This document shows, piece after piece, positions 17,445 through 25,030 of a stretch of DNA of 64,000 bases. Numbering within the stretch: the first letter of the stretch is position 1; each line of letters opens with the position of its first letter. A program made the position numbers and the translations under genes. Source of the DNA: 2-02-FULL-66-14 sp037443705 (GTDB taxonomy: Bacteria > Pseudomonadota > Gammaproteobacteria > Burkholderiales > SG8-39); assembly GCA_037443705.1 (NCBI GenBank), contig JBBINV010000006.1, positions 23,725 through 87,724 on the forward strand, in the 5' to 3' direction. The notes under the pieces are model-generated. The model saw only the letters and a program-made list of their open reading frames with translations, had not been told where the DNA came from and ran no database searches.

Positions 17445-18001
17445 TCCTCGCGCGGGGACTCGCGCGCGCGGCGCCGTACGCGGCACTGCTCGCGCTTGCG
17501 GGGTGGCTCTACGCCGTCGCCGGCCACATCGAGTACCTCGGGCCTGCCGATCGCATCGGGCCGGCGTTCTGGCCGCGCGCGATACTCGTTCTGCTCGCAC
17601 TGCTCTGCGTCTACGAGATCGCGAAGAGTCTGCTGGGGCGAGCGCGCTCCGTAGACGGCGTGCTGCAGAGCATGATGGCGCAGGCCGCCGATTCCGCCGA
17701 GCCTGCGGGGGAGGCGGGACAGCCCAGCCTCGTGCGGCTCGCGGCAGGCCTCGGCGTCACGCTCGGCTACGTGTTCCTCGTCGATGTGCTCGGGTTCTTC
17801 CTCGCCTCGGCCGCGTATCTCGCCGGGTTCATCCGGGTGGGCGGCTACCGGCGCGCGGGCGTGGCGATTGCCGCAGGCGTGCTTGGAAGCTTCGCGCTCA
17901 TGATCGTGTTCGCAAGGATCGTGTACGTTTCGCTTCCCCTTGGCACGGGACCGTTCGCCGCGATCTCGATCGCGCTCATGCAGCTGCTCGGGGTGAGATA
18001 A
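17441..18001 (+). CDS. tctB: Tripartite tricarboxylate transporter small permease (TctB-like)
   Basis: A 186-residue membrane protein with four predicted hydrophobic helices (for example ALLALAGWLYAVAGHIEYL near the start and FLASAAYLAGF near the middle), the size and layout of TctB. The GTG start at 17441 overlaps the tctC stop (GTGA). Family members are poorly conserved in sequence, so the call leans on its place between tctC and tctA and on the DRIGPAFWPRAIL segment that TctB proteins share. Confidence 0.87.
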   Translation: MILARGLARAAPYAALLALAGWLYAVAGHIEYLGPADRIGPAFWPRAILVLLALLCVYEIAKSLLGRARSVDGVLQSMMAQAADSAEPAGEAGQPSLVRLAAGLGVTLGYVFLVDVLGFFLASAAYLAGFIRVGGYRRAGVAIAAGVLGSFALMIVFARIVYVSLPLGTGPFAAISIALMQLLGVR

Positions 18002-18004
18002 CGA

Positions 18005-19516
18005 GTGGAACACCTTATCCAGCTCGCGGCGGGCTTCGGCCAGGTGCTCGTGCCGGTCAATCTCGCGGTGCTCTTCATCGGGCTGGTTCTCGGGCTCCTG
18101 GTCGCGGTGCTGCCGGGACTGACCCTCGTGATGGGCGTGGTGCTCGCGCTGCCGTTCACTTACGCGATGGACATCACGCCGGCGATCATCCTGCTCACCG
18201 CGATGTACGTCACCGGCACCTATGGCGGCGCGCTCACGGCGATCCTGTTCCGCGTACCCGGCGAGCCGATCGACGTGCCGCTGCTCTGGGACGGCTACAC
18301 GATGGCGCGAGCGGGATTCCCGGCGAAAGCGCTGGGATGGACCCTCGCGGCGGCCTTCGTGGGCGGCATCGTGTCGGCGTGCGTCATGGTCGCGTTCTCG
18401 GAGCCGGTTGCGAGGATCGCGCTCGCGCTTTCCACGCCCGAATACTTCGCAATCATCTTCTTCGGCCTCTCGAGCGTGGTGTCGCTGGGCGGCGGCTCGG
18501 TCACCAACGCGCTGATCAGCCTGTGCCTGGGGCTGCTCGTCTCCACCGTCGGGGTGGACGCGACCTACGGCGCCGAGCGCTTCGCGTTTGGCGTGCCGAT
18601 GCTTGTGGACGGCATCGAGTACCTGCTCGTGATGGTCGGCGCCTACGGCATCGGCGAGGTGTTTACGCGGCTCTACTACGGCTTCGGCTCGAGCGCGGTC
18701 GAACGCGTGCAGAGAATCCGCACCGAGCTCCCGGGGCTGCGCGAGATCGGGGCGCTACGCGCCGCGTTCGCGCGCAGCTCGCTCGTAGGCGTGATCGTAG
18801 GCCTGGTGCCGGGCGCCGGCGCCACGATCGCCTCGTTCGTCGCCTACGGAACCGAAGGGCAGTACGGCCGGCGGCGCAAGGACCTGGGCAGCGGGATCGC
18901 CGAAGGGATCGTCGCGCCGCAGACTGCCGCGACCTCGTCGGTCGGTGGCGCGATGATTCCGCTCCTCACGATGGGGATTCCGGGCAGCGGCGCCACCGCG
19001 ATCATCCTGGGCGCGTTCCTGCTGCACGGCGTCCAACCCGGGCCGCAGATCTTCTCCAACCCCGAGCAGTCGGCGATGGCCTACGCGGTGTTCGCGTCGA
19101 TGTTCGTGGGCGTACTGGGCATGTGCCTGCTCGGCTACTTCGCGATCAAGCTGCTGGTCCGGGTACTCGAGTTCCCGGAGGCGATAGTGTCGGCGTTCGT
19201 CGTCATGTTCTGCTTCATCGGCGCTTTCGCGGCGCGCAACAACCTCACCGACCTCTACGTGATCGCCGCGTTCGGCGTGCTCGGATTTCTTTTCGAGCGG
19301 TTCCGCTTCCCGATCGCGCCGATGGTGCTCGGTTCGATCCTGGGGCCGCTCGCCGAGAACACCTTCATGACCACGATGATCGGCTTCGACAACGACTGGA
19401 CGGTGTTCTTTACCCGGCCGGTCGCGGGCGTGGTGATGGTGCTCTCGTTCGCCGCGCTCGCATACCCGGCGGTCCGGAGCCTTCGCGAGCGGCGTAGAAT
19501 CGCGACCCGGAGATGA
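18005..19516 (+). CDS. tctA: Tripartite tricarboxylate transporter large permease (TctA family)
   Basis: A 503-residue integral membrane protein with about ten to twelve helices. Typical TctA segments include LVAVLPGLTLVMGVVLALPF near the N-terminus, MYVTGTYGGALTAILFRVPG, and in the middle GLVPGAGATIASFVAYGTE and LLTMGIPGSGATAIILGAFL. The GTG at 18005 lies 3 bases after tctB. It forms the ion-driven channel of the transporter with TctB and TctC. The stop overlaps the sauS start (ATGA at 19513), tying uptake to sulfoacetate metabolism. Confidence 0.93.
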   Translation: MEHLIQLAAGFGQVLVPVNLAVLFIGLVLGLLVAVLPGLTLVMGVVLALPFTYAMDITPAIILLTAMYVTGTYGGALTAILFRVPGEPIDVPLLWDGYTMARAGFPAKALGWTLAAAFVGGIVSACVMVAFSEPVARIALALSTPEYFAIIFFGLSSVVSLGGGSVTNALISLCLGLLVSTVGVDATYGAERFAFGVPMLVDGIEYLLVMVGAYGIGEVFTRLYYGFGSSAVERVQRIRTELPGLREIGALRAAFARSSLVGVIVGLVPGAGATIASFVAYGTEGQYGRRRKDLGSGIAEGIVAPQTAATSSVGGAMIPLLTMGIPGSGATAIILGAFLLHGVQPGPQIFSNPEQSAMAYAVFASMFVGVLGMCLLGYFAIKLLVRVLEFPEAIVSAFVVMFCFIGAFAARNNLTDLYVIAAFGVLGFLFERFRFPIAPMVLGSILGPLAENTFMTTMIGFDNDWTVFFTRPVAGVVMVLSFAALAYPAVRSLRERRRIATRR

Positions 19517-20895
19517 AGGCGAATCCGGTTGACGCGTTCGTCGCGCGCGCGAGAGAGGCTCAAGCGCAGTTCGAGCGCTGGAGCCAGGAGCGCGTCGACG
19601 AGGCGGCGCTCGCCTGCGGCTGGGCGATCATGAAGCCGGAGAACAACCGGCGGCTCGCCGAGACCGCGGTGCGCGACACGGGCCTGGGCAACGTCGCCGA
19701 CAAGATCGCCAAAAACCACCGCAAGACGCTCGGCCTGCTGCGCGATCTTGCCGGCGTGCGCACGGTCGGGGTGGTCGCGGAGCATCCGGACAAGGGCATC
19801 ACCGAAATCGCGCGGCCGGTCGGCGTGGTGGCGGCGATCACGCCTTCGACCAACCCGGGCGCGACGCCCGCCAACCAGATCATCAACGCGGTCAAGTGCC
19901 GCAACGCGATCGTCCTCGCGCCTTCCCCGAAGGGTTACAGCACCACCGCTCTGCTGGTCGAATTCACTTCGAGGGAATTGGCGAAGATCGGTGCGCCCGA
20001 CGGCCTCGTTCAGATCCTTCCGGCTCCGGTCACGAAGGAATCGACGCGCGAGCTGATGCAGCGCTCCGATCTCGTGGCGGCGACCGGCTCGCAGGCGAAC
20101 ATCCGCGCCGCCTACTCGAGCGGCACGCCGGCGATCGGCGTGGGCCTGGGCAACGTGGTCTCGATCGTCGACGCGAGCGCGGACCTGGCCGACGCGGCGG
20201 CGAAGATCGCGCTCTCCAAGACCTTCGACAACGCCACGAGCTGCTCGTCCGAGAACGCGCTCGTGATCCTCGCGCCGGTGTACGAGGCAATGGTCGGGGA
20301 GCTGAAGAAGCAGGGCGGAGAGATGCTGGACCAGGCCGGCAGGGCGAAACTGCAACGCGTCATGTTTCCGGATGGAAAGCTCTCTTCCGCTGCCACCGCG
20401 CAGTCCGCAGCGAGAATCGCGGAGCTGGCCGGCATTTCGGCTCGAGCCAGGTTCCTCATGGTCCAGGAGGACGGCGCCGGTCCCGATCATCCTTTCTCCG
20501 GCGAGAAGCTGTCGCCGGTGCTCGCCGTCTACCGGGCAAGGGACTTCGACGAGGCGTTCCGGATCACCTGCGCGATCTACGACTACCAGGGCAAGGGCCA
20601 TTCGGTCTCGATCCACACGCGCGACGAGGCTCACGTGCTGCGCCTCGGGCTCGAAATGCCGGTGGCGCGCGTGATCGTCAACCAGGCGCACTGCATCGCC
20701 ACCGGCGGCAGCTTCGACAACGGCCTGCCGTTCTCGCTGTCGATGGGCTGCGGCACCTGGGGCGGAAACAGCTTCTCCGACAACATGCACTGGCGCCACT
20801 TCCTGAACATCACCCGCATCGCGCGCGTCATCCCGGAGCGCGTGCCTGCCGAGGAGGCGATCTTCGGGGCGTACTTCGCCAAGTACGGCCGATGA
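19513..20895 (+). CDS. sauS: Sulfoacetaldehyde dehydrogenase (CoA-acylating), SauS-like
   Basis: A 460-residue aldehyde dehydrogenase of the CoA-acylating branch (AdhE/EutE/SauS-like). The NAD-binding region reads PVGVVAAITPSTNPGATPAN and the catalytic cysteine is Cys244 in FDNATSCSSENALVI. In Cupriavidus necator SauS reduces sulfoacetyl-CoA to sulfoacetaldehyde, the substrate of Xsc. The call rests on the acylating-type signature plus coupling to a CoA ligase (ATGA at 20892) and presence in the xsc operon. An acylating enzyme for another aldehyde is possible, but the context is strong. Confidence 0.85.
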   Translation: MKANPVDAFVARAREAQAQFERWSQERVDEAALACGWAIMKPENNRRLAETAVRDTGLGNVADKIAKNHRKTLGLLRDLAGVRTVGVVAEHPDKGITEIARPVGVVAAITPSTNPGATPANQIINAVKCRNAIVLAPSPKGYSTTALLVEFTSRELAKIGAPDGLVQILPAPVTKESTRELMQRSDLVAATGSQANIRAAYSSGTPAIGVGLGNVVSIVDASADLADAAAKIALSKTFDNATSCSSENALVILAPVYEAMVGELKKQGGEMLDQAGRAKLQRVMFPDGKLSSAATAQSAARIAELAGISARARFLMVQEDGAGPDHPFSGEKLSPVLAVYRARDFDEAFRITCAIYDYQGKGHSVSIHTRDEAHVLRLGLEMPVARVIVNQAHCIATGGSFDNGLPFSLSMGCGTWGGNSFSDNMHWRHFLNITRIARVIPERVPAEEAIFGAYFAKYGR

Positions 20896-22400
20896 GCGGG
20901 ACGCTCCGCGACGTGCTGGCGGGGCACGTCGCGCGGCAGCCGGACCGCATCTTCCTTGTCGCGCCGGAGACCGGGCGCGAGCTGAGCTACCGCGAGCTCG
21001 ACTGCCAGGCGCGGATGCTCGCGCGGTGGCTGCGGGCCGCGGGCCTTTCCCGCGGCGACAAGGTGGGCCTGTATCTCCACAACGGCTACCAGACGGCGCT
21101 TCTTTTCCTGGGCACGATGATCGGCGGCTACGTGGCGGCACCGCTCAACCTGCTTTCGCAGCGCTCGCAGCTCTCCTACGTGCTCGAGCACTGCGACTGC
21201 AAGGTGCTGTTCACCGCGCGCGAGTACGAGGCGCAGCTCGCGGAAGCGCTCGAGCCGGTGAAGCGGAAATTCGAGATCGTCGTGATCGATCCCGACGCGA
21301 GGGAGCTTTTTCTCGAAGGTCAAATTCCTCGGGGGAAACCTGAGGGCATTTCCCCCGAGTCCCCGGCCCTCCTCATGTACACCTCGGGGACGACCGGAAC
21401 GCCGAAAGGGGCGCTGCTCACGCACGCGAACCTCATGGCGGCAGCGAAGAGCGTCGCGGCGTGGCACGGCCTCACGCCCGCGGACCGGTGTCTCTCGTCG
21501 CTTCCGCTTTACCATATCAACGGCCAGGTGATCGCCACGGTGACGCCGTTCGTCTCGGGCGGGAGCATCGTCGCGCCGCACCGCTTCAGCGTCTCGGCCT
21601 GGTGGGGAATCGTCGAGCGGCACCGCCCCACGTGGATCAACGTCGTGCCCACGATCATCGCGTACCTGCTGAACGCCGCCGATCCCGCGCGCGCCCGCCG
21701 GTTCCCGTTCGTACGTTTCGGGCGCTCGGCCTCCGCGCCGCTGCCGCCCGAGCAGCATCGCGCCTTCGAGCGCACCTTCGGCATTCCCGTGATCGAGGCG
21801 ATGGGCATGACCGAATCGTCCTCCGTCGTGTTCTGCAATCCGCAGGATCCCGCGAAGCGCAAATACGGCACTCCCGGATTGCCCTGCGGGGTCGAAGCGA
21901 AGGTCGTGGGCCTGGATGACGGCAAAACGCTGGCTGACGGCGTTCCCGGAGAAATCTGCCTGCGCGGTCCGAACGTGATGCGCGCGTACTACAAGTCACC
22001 CGAGCAGACCGCGAAAGCGTTCGACGCCGAGGGCTGGCTCAGGACCGGCGATCTCGGCTACCGCGACGCCGACGGCTTCTACTTCGTCACCGGGCGGCTG
22101 AAGGAGCTGATCATCAAGGGCGGTGAGAACATCGCGCCGCGCGAGATCGACGAGGCGCTGCTCCGGCACCCGGCGGTACTCGAAGCCGCCGCGGTGGGGA
22201 TCCCCGATCCGAATTACGGACAGGAGATTCTGGCGTGCATCGTGCTGCGAAGCGACAAATCGGTTTCTGTAGACGAACTCCGGGACTTCTGCGTGCGCGA
22301 GCTCGGGCGCTACAAGACCCCGAAGGCCTTCAAGTTCATCGCCGAGCTGCCCAAGGGGCCCTCGGGAAAGGTGCAGCGCCTCAAGCTGCTCGAGGCGTAA
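20892..22400 (+). CDS. sauT: Acyl-CoA synthetase, probable sulfoacetate-CoA ligase (SauT-like)
   Basis: A 502-residue AMP-forming ligase. The ATP-binding P-loop LLMYTSGTTGTPKGALLTH is at about residues 158-176; later motifs are EAMGMTESS, GWLRTGDLGYRDADGFYFV and the C-terminal GRLKELIIKGGENIAPREID, and the adenylation lysine lies in LPKGPSGKVQRLKL. In the sulfoacetate pathway SauT makes sulfoacetyl-CoA for SauS. It is the last gene of the operon, overlapping sauS by 4 bases and converging with the MFS gene by 20 bases. Family ligases are broad, so the substrate is assigned mainly from context. Confidence 0.82.
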   Translation: MSGTLRDVLAGHVARQPDRIFLVAPETGRELSYRELDCQARMLARWLRAAGLSRGDKVGLYLHNGYQTALLFLGTMIGGYVAAPLNLLSQRSQLSYVLEHCDCKVLFTAREYEAQLAEALEPVKRKFEIVVIDPDARELFLEGQIPRGKPEGISPESPALLMYTSGTTGTPKGALLTHANLMAAAKSVAAWHGLTPADRCLSSLPLYHINGQVIATVTPFVSGGSIVAPHRFSVSAWWGIVERHRPTWINVVPTIIAYLLNAADPARARRFPFVRFGRSASAPLPPEQHRAFERTFGIPVIEAMGMTESSSVVFCNPQDPAKRKYGTPGLPCGVEAKVVGLDDGKTLADGVPGEICLRGPNVMRAYYKSPEQTAKAFDAEGWLRTGDLGYRDADGFYFVTGRLKELIIKGGENIAPREIDEALLRHPAVLEAAAVGIPDPNYGQEILACIVLRSDKSVSVDELRDFCVRELGRYKTPKAFKFIAELPKGPSGKVQRLKLLEA

Positions 22401-23622
22401 GCCCGCCCCTCGCGCGCATGAGCAGCCAGGCCGCGATCGAGAAATTGAGCAGGTTCCAGGCGATCCCGTTCACGAACGCCGCCTTGTAGGACCCGGTGAG
22501 GTCGAAGATCGCGCCCGACATCCAGCCGCCGAGCGCCATGCCGATGAGGGTAGCCATGATCACGACGCCCACGCGCACGCCCGCCTCGCGCGGCGTGAAG
22601 TACTCGCGCACGATGATCGCGTACGAGGGCACGATCCCGCCCTGGAAGAGGCCGAACAGCGCCGAGACGACGTAGAGCGTCACGAGCGCGTCGGAGGGCA
22701 GGAAAAAGAGCAGCGCGAGCCCCTGCAGCCCCGAGCCAAGGAGAAGCGTCGTCAAGCCTCCGATCCGGTCGCAGATCCACCCGGAGGCGAGCCGGCTCAC
22801 GATTCCGGCACCCAGCATGAGCGAGAGCATCTCGGCCCCGCGCGCCGCGCCGTAACCGAGGTCGTTGCAATAGGCGACGATGTGCACCTGCGGCATCGAC
22901 ATCGCCACGCAGCATGCGAGCCCCGCGACGAAGAGCAGCCATTGCAGCGTGTCCGGCGACAGCCCGAGCGGCCTTTCGCTTTTTTCGGGAGTTGTCGAAA
23001 CGGGATTTTCGGCAATCGCCGGCGGCCGCCTTCTCAACGCCAATGCCAATGGAAGGCTGACTGCGAGGATGAACAGGCCCGCGCCCACGTACGCCTGGCG
23101 CCAGCCCACGGTGTCGAAGAAGTGCTGCATCACCGGCGGCCAGAGGGCACCCGCGAGATAGTTTCCGCTCGCGCAGATCGCCACCGCGATGCCGCGCCGG
23201 CGCGTGAACCAGAGCGAGATGTCGGCCACCAGCGGCGCGAACGTGGCCGAGCAGCCCAGCAGCCCGATCAGCACGCCTTGCGCGAGCGCGAACTGCATCA
23301 GGCTTGCGGCGTTCCCCGCCGCCACGAACCCGAGGCCGAGCGCGGCGCCGCCGATCATCACCGGCACCATCACGCCGAAGCGGTCCGAGAGCTTGCCCAT
23401 GAGGATCCCGCCGAGCGCGAAGCCGACCATCGTGAGGGTGTAGGGGAGGGAGGCGTCGGAGCGCGACACGCCGAACCCGGCCTGCACCGGCGGCAGCGCC
23501 ACCGTGACCGCGTACATCCCCGAGCCGCCGAGCGTCGCGAGGGCGAGGGCGGCCGCGAGCCTCGCCCAGGCATAGGGCGATTCGGGCTGCGAGTGCGGGG
23601 AGAATCCGGCGGGCGGCGTCAC
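22381..23622 (-). CDS. MFS transporter (monocarboxylate/OFA-like)
   Basis: A 413-residue major facilitator with twelve predicted helices in two halves. Typical motifs include GGILMGKLSDRFGVMVP in the first cytoplasmic loop and GRLASGWICDRIGG-like sequence (here SRLASGWICDRIGG) in the second half. It resembles uptake carriers for small organic acids of betaproteobacteria. The C. necator sulfoacetate cluster has an MFS importer (SauU), so this could be a second route for sulfonate entry, but it is convergent to the sau operon and could equally be unrelated. Confidence 0.85.
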   Translation of the reverse strand: MTPPAGFSPHSQPESPYAWARLAAALALATLGGSGMYAVTVALPPVQAGFGVSRSDASLPYTLTMVGFALGGILMGKLSDRFGVMVPVMIGGAALGLGFVAAGNAASLMQFALAQGVLIGLLGCSATFAPLVADISLWFTRRRGIAVAICASGNYLAGALWPPVMQHFFDTVGWRQAYVGAGLFILAVSLPLALALRRRPPAIAENPVSTTPEKSERPLGLSPDTLQWLLFVAGLACCVAMSMPQVHIVAYCNDLGYGAARGAEMLSLMLGAGIVSRLASGWICDRIGGLTTLLLGSGLQGLALLFFLPSDALVTLYVVSALFGLFQGGIVPSYAIIVREYFTPREAGVRVGVVIMATLIGMALGGWMSGAIFDLTGSYKAAFVNGIAWNLLNFSIAAWLLMRARGGLTPRAA

Positions 23623-23639
23623 CGCCCGGATTCTAGGGG

Positions 23640-23867
23640 CTACCTGCGGCGGCGCCGGCGGTTGATTCGCAGGGCGGTCGCCTCCGCGAAGTTGCGGATG
23701 CAGATCGAGAACGCGCGGTCCTGCATCGCCTCCTCGAACGTGTAGCGGCGCGAGAACCCGAGCCGCTTGTACGCCGCGCGCAGCGCCGCGTCGCTATCGG
23801 CGCGCGCGACCGGCTCCAGTCCCAGGGGGATCTGCGGGGTCGGTTCCCGGAGGCCGATGCGTACCAT
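23640..23867 (-). CDS. Small uncharacterised basic protein
   Basis: A 75-residue frame that I do not recognise. The first 25 residues are neutral (MVRIGLREPTPQIPLGLEPV), a helical middle follows (AALRAAYKRLGFSRRYTFEE), and the C-terminus is strongly basic (INRRRRRR). The ATG at 23867 is preceded by GAAGAG at a suitable distance, which favours it over the upstream start at 23879. It sits between the truncated holin-like gene and the MFS gene on the same strand. There is no signal peptide or membrane helix. The basic tail suggests nucleic-acid contact, but this is speculation. Confidence 0.5.
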   Translation of the reverse strand: MVRIGLREPTPQIPLGLEPVARADSDAALRAAYKRLGFSRRYTFEEAMQDRAFSICIRNFAEATALRINRRRRRR

Positions 23868-23882
23868 GGCTCTTCGCACAGG

Positions 23883-24275
23883 TTAATCGGCCGCGCGCGG
23901 CCGACCTTGACCCCCGTCAACCAGAACGCTCGACAGCAGCCACGAAATGAGGCTGTACGCTATCGCGCCGAATACCCCGGGCCAGAACCCGGCCACCACG
24001 AACCCCTGGAGCAGCGAGCCGGCCATCCAGAACAGCAACCCGTTGATCACGAACATGAAGAGGCCCAGCGTCAGGGTCGTGATCCGTCCCGCTCCGACCA
24101 CGTTCTTGACGAACGCGAGCAACGGCGGCTCGTTGTTGCTGATCGCGACAACGAGGCGCCGATTCTCGCGCTTAGGCAGGCGAGACAGTGTTACCGTGCC
24201 GTCACCGCCGATCGATCCGGCGGCGTATGCCGCTTGGGTGGCGCCAGTCTTTCGTGTCTTTCGGTCGCGGGCCAC
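23883..24275 (-). CDS. Truncated phage-holin-like (PF04020 type) membrane protein
   Basis: A 130-residue frame. Its second half matches the C-terminal half of the small holin-like membrane family (YvlD type): TTLTLGLFMFVINGLLFWMA, then GFVVAGFWPGVFGAIAYSLI and SWLLSSVL, giving two helices. The usual first two helices are missing, and the N-terminal 55 residues (SRLPKRENRRLVVAISNNEP) are hydrophilic and unlike the family. The gene lies 34 bases beyond the ssrA terminator, so it may be a remnant left by rearrangement beside the tmRNA gene. Whether it is translated is uncertain. Confidence 0.5.
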   Translation of the reverse strand: MARDRKTRKTGATQAAYAAGSIGGDGTVTLSRLPKRENRRLVVAISNNEPPLLAFVKNVVGAGRITTLTLGLFMFVINGLLFWMAGSLLQGFVVAGFWPGVFGAIAYSLISWLLSSVLVDGGQGRPRAAD

Positions 24276-24308
24276 GAGCCATCAACGCGCCACGCCCGCG
24301 AACGGTTG

Positions 24309-24338
24309 AAAAGAAAACGGCCACCGAGTCGGCGGCCG
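24309..24338 (-). terminator. Rho-independent terminator of ssrA
   Basis: On the minus strand an 8-bp GC-rich stem (CGGCCGCC with GGTGGCCG, loop GACTC, plus-strand 24318-24338) is followed by TTTTCTTTT. It begins 7 bases after the CCA end of the tmRNA and fits its 3' end. Confidence 0.8.
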
Positions 24339-24344
24339 TGGAAT

Positions 24345-24984
24345 TGGTGGAGGCGGCGGGACAGCCGGTCCGCCCCTTTCGGGACGGGCTGGACTATGCC
24401 TTCATCCCGGTTGCCCGGGATGCGGGGCGTGTTATCCGCCCGGTTTCGGCGGATCCTAGTGGCCGCTCGCCCGGTGGCCCGGGTCAGCGGCTCTATGAGT
24501 CTCTACAGGGCAGGCCCGGAGTTGGCCTCCTTCCTACCCCTCGGCGTTTCCAGGCCGTTTGTTCTTTGGCCCCAGGGTTCGCCGATGTGAGCCCCGTTTT
24601 CAGCCTGCTCTTGCGAGCCGGCGCGACCAGTCGATCGAACCCGCGTCCGCAAGCCCTAGACAGTCAGGACTACATGCTTAGCCTGGTGATTTGGATCTCG
24701 CCTTGCGCCCGCCCACCGGCAGGCTGACGCTCGGCCAGCCGCTTCGACGGATCCCCCCGGCCAAGCGGCCAAGCCGGGAAGAGAGGCTGATGTGAATGGC
24801 GCTGCACCCGCTTTCGCGGGCCTAGCCCATCAGCAGGCTAGTGCAGCGTCTCGCCGGTGTTAGGCGGCGAGAGCGAAACGCTCGTCGTTGGCGTCTGGTT
24901 GCGTACGGTTGGATTTACGAGGTGCTCCGCCCCTCGGCATGCCCTGCGCTGCTTCGCGACCCGCGTCGAAACCAGGTCGCCCCC
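24345..24984 (-). ncRNA. ssrA: tmRNA gene (ssrA), interrupted by a group I intron
   Basis: Transfer-messenger RNA, which frees stalled ribosomes and tags the nascent protein. On the minus strand the 5' end GGGGGCGACCTGGTTTCGAC pairs over 7 bp with the 3' end CGCCTCCACCA. The tag frame (24892-24860) encodes ANDERFALAA and a stop, the tag I recall for Bordetella-type Burkholderiales. The 3' tRNA-like domain reads GCGGACGCGGGTTCGAT, then 272 unrelated bases, then TCCCGCCGCCTCCACCA. Joining the two pieces restores a perfect T-arm (GCGGG, 7-base loop, CCCGC), so the 272 bases are an intron. The spliced RNA would be 368 nt with CCA. The gene is contiguous, not the permuted two-piece form. Confidence 0.95.
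24362..24633 (-). mobile_element. Group I intron in the tmRNA T-loop
   Basis: A 272-nt insertion between T-loop bases 6 and 7 of the tmRNA. The 5' exon ends in U and the intron ends in G, as group I chemistry requires. The P1 helix can form between exon GGUUCGAU and intron GUCGCGCC (plus-strand 24627-24620), with a U-G pair at the splice site and one mismatch. The conserved core is visible: an R-type box with GAGACU (24503-24498) and an S-type box AAGGCAUAGUCC (24402-24391), whose GACU and AGUC strands make P7. There is no room for a homing endonuclease gene, so it must splice alone or with host help. The small size suits the tRNA-intron (IC3-like) class. Confidence 0.9.
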
Positions 24985-25001
24985 AGCGTCTGACACTGCA
25001 T

Positions 25002-25030
25002 ATTTTATCAGTGCCAGCCCTTTAGAACGA
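25002..25030 (-). promoter_or_regulatory. Possible ssrA promoter
   Basis: On the minus strand TAAAAT (25007-25002) lies 18 bases before the tmRNA 5' end, with a weak TCGTTC 17 bases further upstream. It overlaps the last codons of the preceding alcohol dehydrogenase gene. The -10 is good and the -35 is poor. Confidence 0.35.

Noticed and set aside
24345..24984. Circularly permuted two-piece tmRNA
   Set aside because: The 5' and 3' acceptor strands are at the two ends of the gene in normal order, and the extra DNA is inside the T-loop with group I features.
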